A stretch of DNA of 8,474 nt, from assembly GCA_003558625.1 (NCBI GenBank), contig PWPP01000140.1, positions 1-8,474 on the forward strand. Direction: 5' to 3'. This document shows positions 1-4,317 of the stretch, piece by piece (the stretch's first letter is position 1; the number at the start of each line of letters is the position of its first letter). The translations under genes were made by a program, and so were the position numbers. The notes below the pieces were generated by a model. The model ran no database searches. It was not told where the DNA came from and saw only the letters and a program-made list of their open reading frames with translations. Source of the stretch: Syntrophomonas sp. (GTDB taxonomy: Bacteria; Bacillota; Syntrophomonadia; Syntrophomonadales; Syntrophomonadaceae).

Positions 1-121
1 AACAGTAGAATCATTCTTCCAATTACTGCAAGGAAAATATGACAGCTTGCCGGAAGGTTCTTTCTACATGGTAGGTAATATTGATACTGCACTGGAAAAA
101 GCCAAAAAATTGGAGGCGTAG
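1..121 (+). CDS. atpD: F1-ATPase subunit beta, C-terminal end (partial)
   Basis: These are the last 39 codons of the catalytic beta subunit of F-type ATP synthase, read in the frame starting at base 2 and ending with TAG at 119-121; the 5' part lies outside the window. The visible peptide contains ESFFQLLQGKYDSLPEGSFY followed by MVGNIDTALEKAKKLEA, which is the typical end of AtpD (GKYDxLPExxFYMVG...EEAxxKAKKL). This C-terminal helical domain carries the DELSEED-type lever in the family, but that motif lies upstream and is not visible. The gene is followed after only 3 nt by atpC, and the atpC ribosome binding site (GGAGG, 112-116) sits inside these last codons, so the two are co-transcribed and probably translationally coupled. 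The identity is supported both by the peptide and by its neighbour. Confidence 0.96.
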   Translation, partial: TVESFFQLLQGKYDSLPEGSFYMVGNIDTALEKAKKLEA

Positions 122-124
122 CCT

Positions 125-538
125 ATGTCTGACAATACGTTTATGCTGGAAATAGTGACGCCGGAAGAGATCATTTTTAAAGATGAAGTGCAATTTGCGA
201 TTTTTCCTGCCTTTGATGGCGAACTGGGTGTTTTACGTAACCATGCTCCCTTAATTGCAGCGCTGGATATCGGTGTGTTGCGCTTTAAAGATCCTACCGG
301 GGCCAATTTCCGTGTGGCCATCAGTGGGGGGTTTGTAGAAGTAGTGGACAATACGGCCCGGGTTTTGGCTGAAACAGCAGAGGCAGGCAATAATGTGGAT
401 GTTTTGCGGGCTAAGGCCGCCAGGGAAAGAGCCCAGCGGCGAATGGAGCAGCAGGATGAGGCCATTAATTATTCCCGGGCAGAGATCGCCCTGAAAAGAT
501 CGATTGCCAGGCTTAAGGCCGCGGAAGCAAAAGACTAA
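125..538 (+). CDS. atpC: ATP synthase F1 subunit epsilon
   Basis: This 137-residue protein is the epsilon subunit of the F1 sector, part of the central rotor stalk, which couples F1 to the c-ring and can inhibit ATP hydrolysis. Residues 1-86 form the N-terminal beta-sandwich: the start LEIVTPEEIIFKDEV, the PAFDGELGVLRNHAPLIAAL segment and ISGGFVEVVDNTARVLAETA are family hallmarks. Residues ~90-137 form the charged, Ala/Arg-rich C-terminal helical hairpin (DVLRAKAARERAQRRM and on), which in the family moves between a compact and an extended inhibitory state. Length is usual (about 130-140 residues). ATG 125 is preceded by GGAGG at 112-116 with 8 nt spacing. It is the last gene of the atp operon, since a strong intrinsic terminator follows 19 nt after the stop. 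Nothing looks unusual. Confidence 0.98.
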   Translation: MSDNTFMLEIVTPEEIIFKDEVQFAIFPAFDGELGVLRNHAPLIAALDIGVLRFKDPTGANFRVAISGGFVEVVDNTARVLAETAEAGNNVDVLRAKAARERAQRRMEQQDEAINYSRAEIALKRSIARLKAAEAKD

Positions 539-557
539 TAGACCAGCAAACAGTGAG

Positions 558-592
558 GGCGGGGAAATAAAAGGCCCCGCCTTTTTCTTTTT
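558..592 (+). terminator. Rho-independent terminator of the atp operon
   Basis: A 7-bp GC stem (GGCGGGG 558-564 with CCCCGCC 575-581) has a 10-nt A-rich loop and is followed directly by TTTTTCTTTTT (582-592). It ends the atpD-atpC transcript. Its T-tract runs straight into the -35 box of the next gene's putative promoter. Confidence 0.92.
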
Positions 593-619
593 GCAATTTA
601 CGTTCGCATTAGGTACAAT
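591..619 (+). promoter_or_regulatory. Putative sigma-A promoter of the small membrane-protein gene
   Basis: TTGCAA (591-596) and TACAAT (614-619) are separated by exactly 17 nt. They match the vegetative consensus TTGACA/TATAAT at 4 of 6 and 5 of 6 positions. The expected start of transcription is near 626, inside the left arm of the inverted repeat 622-647. The promoter lies immediately after the atp terminator, as expected for a new transcription unit. Confidence 0.6.
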
Positions 620-621
620 AA

Positions 622-647
622 TTACATTGCAATAATCTACAATGTAA
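622..647. promoter_or_regulatory. Perfect 8-bp inverted repeat at the expected transcription start (operator-like)
   Basis: TTACATTG (622-629) and CAATGTAA (640-647) are exact reverse complements around a 10-nt AT-rich centre (630-639). The element begins 3 nt after the -10 box and ends 3 nt before the ribosome binding site (GGAGGT 650-655). It could be a repressor operator, or an mRNA 5' hairpin next to the ribosome binding site. It is not followed by a T-tract, so it is not a terminator. The core ATTGCAAT (626-633) also repeats the TTGCAAT found at the -35 (591-597). No regulator is encoded beside it, so its function is unknown. Confidence 0.5.
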
Positions 648-661
648 ATGGAGGTATAATT

Positions 662-805
662 GTGGGGATCAAAACACTCTTTTACCTGTATGGAATAGCG
701 ATGTTTCTGGCTTCTATTGTTTTTGCGGCCTTGATCTGGTATAAAACTAATTCCCTTCATAAAAACGCGCTGGCGGAAAAACAGAAGAAAAAGGAGAAAG
801 CATAA
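662..805 (+). CDS. Small single-span membrane protein, 47 residues (hypothetical)
   Basis: I do not recognise this family. GTG 662 is preceded by GGAGGT (650-655) with 6 nt spacing, and the frame ends with TAA 803-805. The protein starts MGIKTLFYLYGIAMF. Residues ~6-27 form one hydrophobic segment (LFYLYGIAMFLASIVFAALIWY) split here as LFYLYGIAMF and LASIVFAALIWY, followed by a short linker and a Lys-rich tail ending AEKQKKKEKA. By the positive-inside rule the tail should be cytoplasmic. There is no cleavage site, so it is probably a bitopic membrane protein. The gene stands alone between its own promoter and its own terminator, which argues that it is real despite its size. Bacillus has a small DUF1146 membrane protein (YwzB) after atpC, but that family has two spans, so this is not a clear match. 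Coding is likely; function is unknown. Confidence 0.72.
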   Translation: MGIKTLFYLYGIAMFLASIVFAALIWYKTNSLHKNALAEKQKKKEKA

Positions 806-820
806 ATATCGCTTTTCATC

Positions 821-853
821 ACCCGGATTATAGTCCGGGTTTTTTTGTCTTTT
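821..853 (+). terminator. Rho-independent terminator of the small membrane-protein gene
   Basis: A perfect 7-bp stem, ACCCGGA (821-827) with TCCGGGT (834-840), has a 6-nt loop (TTATAG). It is followed by six more T residues (841-846), then GTCTTTT. It lies 15 nt after the stop codon of the 47-residue gene and isolates that gene from mreB. Confidence 0.92.
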
Positions 854-913
854 ATTTCTCATCACATACATGCTAGTATTAAGAAGTATCAAATGCGGCA
901 GCAATTTTTCAGA

Positions 914-942
914 TAGCCATCAATCAAAAATGAGGGTACAAT
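914..942 (+). promoter_or_regulatory. Putative promoter of the mreB-family gene
   Basis: TAGCCA (914-919) and TACAAT (937-942) are spaced by 17 nt. They match the sigma-A consensus at 4 of 6 and 5 of 6 positions. Transcription would start near 949, giving a leader of about 30 nt before ATG 981. A promoter is needed here because a terminator closes the preceding unit at 853. The -35 match is modest, so an alternative sigma factor cannot be excluded. Confidence 0.45.
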
Positions 943-980
943 AAAAAAAGACTGTTATAGGCGGAATGAGGAGGCTTTTC

Positions 981-2009
981 ATGTTTTTCACTGAAGACAT
1001 TGGGATAGATTTAGGGACTGCTAGTGTTTTGGTTTTTCGCAAAGGCAAGGGCATTGTCCTGCACGAGCCCTCGGTAGTAGCCATTAATAAAGAAACCGGG
1101 AGAATCATCGCCGTGGGGGAAGAAGCCCGAAAAATGCTGGGAAGGACACCGGGGCATATTGTGGCGGTCCGGCCATTGAAAGAAGGGGTCATCGCCGATT
1201 ACGACACCACCGAACGCATGTTGTCCTATTTTATAAAGAAAATCGTGGGCAAGCGTTTGTTTTTCAAGCCCCGGGTCATTGTCTGCATACCCACGGGAGC
1301 GACGGATGTCGAAGAACGGGCGGTTAGGCAGGCCACACTGTCTTCCGGAGCTCGTCAGGCCTTTATTATTGAAGAACCTCTGGCCGCTGCTTTGGGTGCG
1401 GGCATTAATATCGCCGAACCGACAGGAAACATGGTAGTAGATATTGGCGGTGGAACTTCCGATGTTGCGGTTTTGTCCCTGGGGGGGATTGTCTGCAACA
1501 ACTCCCTCCGTGTGGGTGGAGACAAGTTTGATGAAGCCATTATTCGTTACATCCGCCGGGAATATAACTTAATGATCGGTGATCGTACCGCGGAAGAGAT
1601 CAAAATCAATATTGGAACTGCGTATGTAACGGACAAAAACAGAAACAACACAATGGAAGTAAGAGGCCGGGATTTGTTGAGCGGGCTGCCCAAGACCATA
1701 ACCATCACCTCGGAAGAGAGCTTTAACGCCATGCAGGAAACCATTGAGGCCGTTATTGACGAAGTGAAAAAAGTATTGGAAATAACACCTCCGGAGCTGG
1801 CCGCCGATATTGTCAATAACGGCATTGTCATGACTGGGGGAGGCTCTCTTTTAAATGGCATGGATATCCTATTATCCCGGGAAACCAACCTGCCGGTCCA
1901 TGTGGCAGAGGATGCCATCTCCTGTGTAGCTATAGGTACAGGGAAAGCCCTTAATGAAATGGGAGTTTTGATCCGCAATAAATTTCTGGGCGGCAAGCGT
2001 TTTTTTTAA
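981..2009 (+). CDS. mreB: MreB/Mbl-family bacterial actin (rod-shape protein)
   Basis: This is a 342-residue actin-like ATPase that forms membrane-bound filaments and guides peptidoglycan synthesis along the cell wall. Phosphate-1 loop is DIGIDLGTA (6-14), the catalytic-glutamate region is EEPLAAALGAG (131-141), phosphate-2 is DIGGGTSD (154-161) and the adenosine motif is TGGGSLLNG (285-293). The hydrophobic LFF at 93-95 matches the membrane-insertion loop of MreB. I chose ATG 981 because AGGAGG (969-974) sits 6 nt upstream and the protein then begins MFFTEDIGIDLGTA as relatives do. The in-frame ATG 966 would place that ribosome binding site inside the gene. There is no mreC/mreD nearby, so this is probably a solitary Mbl/MreBH-like paralogue, as is common after the atp operon in Clostridia. 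The paralogue class is not settled by sequence alone. The stop codon lies in an 8-T run (see findings). Confidence 0.95.
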   Translation: MFFTEDIGIDLGTASVLVFRKGKGIVLHEPSVVAINKETGRIIAVGEEARKMLGRTPGHIVAVRPLKEGVIADYDTTERMLSYFIKKIVGKRLFFKPRVIVCIPTGATDVEERAVRQATLSSGARQAFIIEEPLAAALGAGINIAEPTGNMVVDIGGGTSDVAVLSLGGIVCNNSLRVGGDKFDEAIIRYIRREYNLMIGDRTAEEIKINIGTAYVTDKNRNNTMEVRGRDLLSGLPKTITITSEESFNAMQETIEAVIDEVKKVLEITPPELAADIVNNGIVMTGGGSLLNGMDILLSRETNLPVHVAEDAISCVAIGTGKALNEMGVLIRNKFLGGKRFF

Positions 2010-2149
2010 GAAGGCTTTTCTCGAGGGCAATGCTGGGAAACATAAGCTGACTTTGTTCCCGGGAGATGAGGTTGGAAATATTGAGCCGACCGTGGAGCCA
2101 ACCTCCCCTGAAACTTTAGGGGCCACTGTTAGTGGAATGATGCAGGATG
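2010..2149 (+). other. Hairpin-rich non-coding region after mreB (possible structured RNA)
   Basis: No convincing gene is seen here. Three consecutive hairpins can be drawn. The first is GGGAA (2035-2039) with TTCCC (2056-2060). The second is a perfect 8-bp stem, GAGGTTGG (2068-2075) with CCAACCTC (2098-2105), around a 22-nt loop. The third is CCCCT (2105-2109) with AGGGG (2118-2122), abutting a small CCACT/AGTGG hairpin (2123-2127/2131-2135). Stem 2 can be extended by GGG 2061-2063 pairing with CCC 2106-2108, which would break stem 3, so alternative folds compete. The terminator at 2150 follows. It may be the mreB 3' untranslated region, an attenuator-like leader or a small RNA. I compared it by eye with the main riboswitch consensus motifs and found no match. 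Confidence 0.35.
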
Positions 2150-2177
2150 AACTCGCCTCTTGGGTGAGTTTTTTCTT
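2150..2177 (+). terminator. Rho-independent terminator downstream of mreB
   Basis: AACTCGCC (2150-2157) pairs with GGTGAGTT (2163-2170) over 8 bp, including one G-T wobble, around a 5-nt loop (TCTTG). A T-tract follows (2169-2174, then CTT). It ends the mreB transcript about 165 nt past the stop codon. The TTGCCC at 2176-2181 could pair with GGGCAA at 2025-2030, which would enclose the whole hairpin region. Confidence 0.8.
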
Positions 2178-2232
2178 GCCCCGGATTGCAGAGGGAAACC
2201 CGCTCTTATTTAAGGTTTGGCTTGTTCCATAG

Positions 2233-2278
2233 GACCGGTTGCGCTGTGTGTACAAATCCTGACCCGGGCAACCGTGTC
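2233..2278. repeat. Long-stem inverted repeat upstream of the GT26 gene
   Basis: GACCGGTTGC (2233-2242) can pair with GCAACCG-T-GTC (2268-2278): 7 bp perfect (2236-2242 with 2268-2274), then 3 more after one bulged T. The loop is about 25 nt. No T-tract follows, so it is not a terminator. Its role is unknown. It may belong to the leader of the glycosyltransferase mRNA if transcription starts further upstream. Confidence 0.4.
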
Positions 2279-2309
2279 AAACTTCGGGGGGCATATTCAT
2301 TTTGATAAA

Positions 2310-2330
2310 GGGTATGATACCATAATACCC
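2310..2330. promoter_or_regulatory. Overlapping palindromes in the GT26 upstream region
   Basis: GGTAT-G-ATACC (2311-2321) is a perfect palindrome. The same left arm, as GGGTAT (2310-2315), also matches ATACCC (2325-2330). The second arm therefore occurs twice, 8 bp apart. The segment is AT-rich and contains -10-like words (TATGAT 2313-2318, CATAAT 2321-2326), but I found no well-spaced -35 box. It may be a promoter/operator region; this is a guess from position. Confidence 0.3.
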
Positions 2331-2378
2331 TGATAAAAAACGCACAGGAGAATGCAGGCCCAAAGAGGGGGGAATCCG

Positions 2379-3128
2379 TTGCAGCAAACAGCCAGAGCAA
2401 TGATCTTGAACTGCCAGGTGGATGTTTTGTCCATGGAGCAGGTGTTGGTTAACATTGAAGATTACATCCGGCAACAAACCTTTGCCCATATTATTACCCT
2501 GAATGCAGAAATTGCTTATGCAGCATATGATAACCACGAGTTAAGAAATATTATTAACCGGGCCCATATGGTAACCCCTGACGGCATAGGGATTGTATGG
2601 GCGGGAAGAATGCTTTCGTATCCCTTTCAGGAAAGAGTTACCGGGATTGACCTGACCCGGGAAATATGCCATAGGGCAGTGGTTAAGAAATGGCCGGTTT
2701 ACCTCTTAGGGGCTGCTCCGGGAGTTGCTCAGCAGGCTGCGGAAAAGATGGAATACGAATTTCCGGGCCTTCATATCTGCGGTCTGCACCACGGCTATTT
2801 TCAAACGGAAGAAATCCCTGCTATTTTGAGAGATCTGCGGGCCCAAAAACCGGCTATCGCCCTGATAGCCCTGGGGGCACCCCGGCAGGAGCTGTTTATT
2901 GACCGTTACCGACAACTCCTGGGAAATACAGTCTGCATCGGGATCGGCGGCAGCCTGGATGTGCTGGCGGGCAATAAAAAAAGAGCCCCGGCCTGGATGA
3001 TCAGGGCCAACCTGGAATGGATGTACCGCCTCTTTACGGAGCCGGCCCGTATAAAGAGGCAGTCGGTACTTCCGCTATTTATGCTCCGGGTGTTGCAATA
3101 TAAATACCGCACTAAAAAACCGGATTAG
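2379..3128 (+). CDS. tagA: GT26 family glycosyltransferase (WecG/TagA/CpsF)
   Basis: This is a 249-residue membrane-associated glycosyltransferase of family GT26. TagA adds N-acetylmannosamine to undecaprenyl-PP-GlcNAc in wall teichoic acid linkage synthesis, and WecG/CpsF relatives act on other lipid-linked glycans; which substrate applies here is unknown. Counting from TTG 2379, the residues reported as important in Thermoanaerobacter TagA (Thr37, Asp65, Arg214, Arg221, Arg224) correspond to Thr40 (in ITLNAE), Asp68 (in PDGIGIVWAG), Arg217, Arg224 and Arg227, all shifted by 3. Other conserved parts are VYLLGAAPGVA (107-117), ALIALGAPRQELF (161-173) and IGIGGSLDVLAGNKKRAP (187-204). TTG 2379 was chosen because a G-rich site (GAGGGGGG 2365-2372) lies 6 nt upstream. 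In-frame ATG 2352 has AGGAG only 1 nt away, and ATG 2400 has no site. Family certain, symbol and start tentative. Confidence 0.9.
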   Translation: MQQTARAMILNCQVDVLSMEQVLVNIEDYIRQQTFAHIITLNAEIAYAAYDNHELRNIINRAHMVTPDGIGIVWAGRMLSYPFQERVTGIDLTREICHRAVVKKWPVYLLGAAPGVAQQAAEKMEYEFPGLHICGLHHGYFQTEEIPAILRDLRAQKPAIALIALGAPRQELFIDRYRQLLGNTVCIGIGGSLDVLAGNKKRAPAWMIRANLEWMYRLFTEPARIKRQSVLPLFMLRVLQYKYRTKKPD

Positions 3129-3147
3129 CCGGATTTTAACATTTTAG

Positions 3148-3229
3148 TTGCTTAAGGACCTGAATATAAAAAAGATACCCGGATCCCGCAAAAAATGTCT
3201 TTAATTCTTTGGACCCTATTCTTAAGCAA
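3148..3229. repeat. 9-bp perfect inverted repeat between the GT26 gene and ctsR
   Basis: TTGCTTAAG (3148-3156) and CTTAAGCAA (3221-3229) are exact reverse complements 64 nt apart, each ending in the palindrome CTTAAG. The enclosed segment is AT-rich with no open frame of note, but can form a minor internal pairing (AAAGA 3171-3175 with TCTTT 3198-3202). The intrinsic terminator starts 9 nt downstream. It could be the base of a long 3' UTR hairpin, a small RNA, or two DNA sites for a regulator. Confidence 0.4.
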
Positions 3230-3237
3230 ATGAAGTG

Positions 3238-3261
3238 ACCCTGCCGGTGCGGGGTTTTTTT
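3238..3261 (+). terminator. Rho-independent terminator before ctsR
   Basis: ACCCTG (3238-3243) pairs with CGGGGT (3250-3255), six pairs with one T-G wobble, around loop CCGGTG. A run of seven T residues spans 3255-3261. It ends the glycosyltransferase transcript and separates it from the ctsR promoter 25 nt further on. Confidence 0.85.
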
Positions 3262-3285
3262 ACGTGGGGGGGAAACAAAAATGGG

Positions 3286-3314
3286 TTGGCATTTCATGAA
3301 AAAAGCATTACAAT
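3286..3314 (+). promoter_or_regulatory. Sigma-A promoter of the ctsR operon
   Basis: TTGGCA (3286-3291) and TACAAT (3309-3314) are separated by 17 nt, matching the consensus at 4 and 5 of 6 positions. A perfect TATAAT (3314-3319) overlaps the -10 but has no good -35 at the right distance. Transcription should start around 3321, so the CtsR operator (3324-3340) covers the start site, the classic layout for repression by CtsR. Confidence 0.7.
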
Positions 3315-3323
3315 ATAATCAAA

Positions 3324-3340
3324 TGTCAACAAAGGTCAAA
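3324..3340 (+). promoter_or_regulatory. CtsR operator (heptad direct repeat)
   Basis: The known CtsR box is a tandem heptad, (A/G)GTCAAA-NAN-(A/G)GTCAAA. Here TGTCAAC (3324-3330), spacer AAA, and GGTCAAA (3334-3340) fit: the second heptad is perfect and the first matches at 5 of 7 positions with correct spacing. It lies just downstream of the -10 box and just upstream of the ctsR ribosome binding site (AGGAG 3342-3346), implying autoregulation of the whole operon by its first gene product. Confidence 0.85.
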
Positions 3341-3352
3341 CAGGAGATGGTT

Positions 3353-3784
3353 ATGAAAAAAAGCATGGCTGACAAAATCGAACAATATCTTAAGGTGCTA
3401 ATCAATCGCAGCCGGGATAAGCAAATTGAAATCCAACGGGCCGAATTGGCGGAAACCTTCAGCTGTGTTCCTTCCCAGGTCACCTATGTGATCAGCACCC
3501 GGTTTACCGAAAAAAAAGGATATTTTGCCGAGAGCAGGCGGGGTGGAAAAGGATTTGTCCGCATTACTTCGATCAAGCTGGCCAGTGATGTGGAACAACA
3601 GCTTTTGGAGCAGCAAATCAACCAGTTTATTGACAGTGCATTACAGGGGAGCAGGCTAAATATTCAGGAGGCAGAACTGCTCCGTCACCTGCTGATCCAG
3701 GGTTTTAGGAGGACAAATATACCGCAGCCCCAGGTGATGGCCCAGGAATTTCTGGATATTTTAAATGATTATATAAAAAAATAA
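3353..3784 (+). CDS. ctsR: Heat-shock repressor CtsR
   Basis: This 143-residue winged-helix repressor controls class III heat-shock genes (clpC operon, often clpP/clpE) and is released by heat. Residues 5-70 are the DNA-binding domain: MADKIEQYLKVLI, helix-turn-helix AELAETFSCVPSQVTYVIST (30-49), then the wing with ESRRGGKGFVRI (60-71). R62 aligns with the wing arginine shown to be critical in Geobacillus CtsR. The C-terminal half is the helical dimerisation domain. ATG 3353 was chosen because AGGAG (3342-3346) lies 6 nt upstream. An in-frame ATG at 3281 would add 24 residues, but would put the promoter and the CtsR box inside the gene. Bacillus CtsR is 154 residues, so 143 is reasonable. It heads the operon, 21 nt before mcsA. 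Oddity: the usual tetraglycine wing loop reads GGKG. Confidence 0.96.
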   Translation: MKKSMADKIEQYLKVLINRSRDKQIEIQRAELAETFSCVPSQVTYVISTRFTEKKGYFAESRRGGKGFVRITSIKLASDVEQQLLEQQINQFIDSALQGSRLNIQEAELLRHLLIQGFRRTNIPQPQVMAQEFLDILNDYIKK

Positions 3785-3805
3785 ATAAATATGGAGGATA
3801 TTACC

Positions 3806-4306
3806 ATGTATTGTGAAGAATGTAAAAGAAACCTGGCTACGGTTCACCTGACCCAGATTTCTGACAGCAAGAAAACCGAAAGCCATTTATGTGAAGAATG
3901 TGCCGCCCAAAAGGGCACCTTCATTCCCGAATGGGGGCAAAATTTTAATACACTGAATTTTTTGGGCAGTGTCATCAGCGATAATATGCGGGAATTAAAT
4001 CAAACCTACCAGCATTTGGCCTGTCCCAACTGCGGGAGCACCTTCCCCGAGATCATTCAAAAAGGACGATTGGGCTGCGGTGAATGCTACAAAGCGTTCG
4101 AACAGGAACTGGAACCCACATTAAGGCGGATTCACGGCAACAACCTGCATATCGGTAAATTGCCGGCCCGGGGCGGGGAAAAGGTATTGTTGAAACAAAA
4201 AATAGAAGAGCTTAAAGCCGACCTGCAGCAGGCGGTGATCGGGGAAGAATATGAAAAGGCAGCCCAGATAAGGGATGCGATCAAAGAAATAGAAAACAGT
4301 ATTTAG
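3806..4306 (+). CDS. mcsA: McsA, zinc-finger activator of the protein arginine kinase
   Basis: This 166-residue cytoplasmic zinc protein activates and partners the arginine kinase McsB, and helps turn on ClpC and inactivate CtsR. Four cysteine pairs are visible: C3-x2-C6, C29-x2-C32, C73-x2-C76 and C91-x2-C94, enough for two zinc sites. The C-terminus (about 132-166) is a UVR-type coiled coil with EEYEKAAQIRDAIKEIE, the same motif that occurs in the ClpC middle domain. ATG 3806 was chosen because GGAGG (3793-3797) lies 8 nt upstream and the protein then begins MYCEECKRN as relatives do. The in-frame ATG 3791 overlaps that ribosome binding site. Length is a little below Bacillus McsA (about 185). 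The gene is second in the operon, 11 nt before mcsB. Confidence 0.95.
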   Translation: MYCEECKRNLATVHLTQISDSKKTESHLCEECAAQKGTFIPEWGQNFNTLNFLGSVISDNMRELNQTYQHLACPNCGSTFPEIIQKGRLGCGECYKAFEQELEPTLRRIHGNNLHIGKLPARGGEKVLLKQKIEELKADLQQAVIGEEYEKAAQIRDAIKEIENSI

Positions 4307-4317
4307 AGGGGGATCCC

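Noticed and set aside
251..904. Long minus-strand open frame (217 codons) opposite atpC and the small membrane-protein gene
   Set aside because: It crosses two terminators and two genes on the other strand, has no ribosome binding site I can see, and its peptide resembles no family; it is a shadow frame.
966..980. Upstream ATG for the mreB-family gene
   Set aside because: It would place the excellent AGGAGG site (969-974) inside the coding region, and the extra residues are absent from the usual family N-terminus.
2119..2135. GCCACTG-like word suggesting a cobalamin riboswitch
   Set aside because: Only a short segment resembles that consensus; the other conserved blocks of the cobalamin aptamer are missing, and the word is explained by a simple CCACT/AGTGG hairpin.
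2275..2281. TGTCAAA, a possible CtsR half-site upstream of the GT26 gene
   Set aside because: There is no second heptad at the required 3-nt spacing on either side, so it does not form a CtsR box.
1872..2537. Minus-strand open frames in the mreB-GT26 intergenic region
   Set aside because: They overlap mreB, the terminator and the GT26 start, lack plausible ribosome binding sites, and have low-quality composition; treated as chance frames.
3120..3135. Short direct repeat CCGGATT (3120-3126 and 3129-3135) at the GT26 stop codon
   Set aside because: Two 7-bp copies only, with no further copies or mobile-element ends; probably chance.
3281..3352. Longer ctsR from ATG 3281
   Set aside because: The sigma-A promoter, the CtsR operator and the AGGAG site would all fall inside it; ATG 3353 fits the family N-terminus and ribosome binding site.
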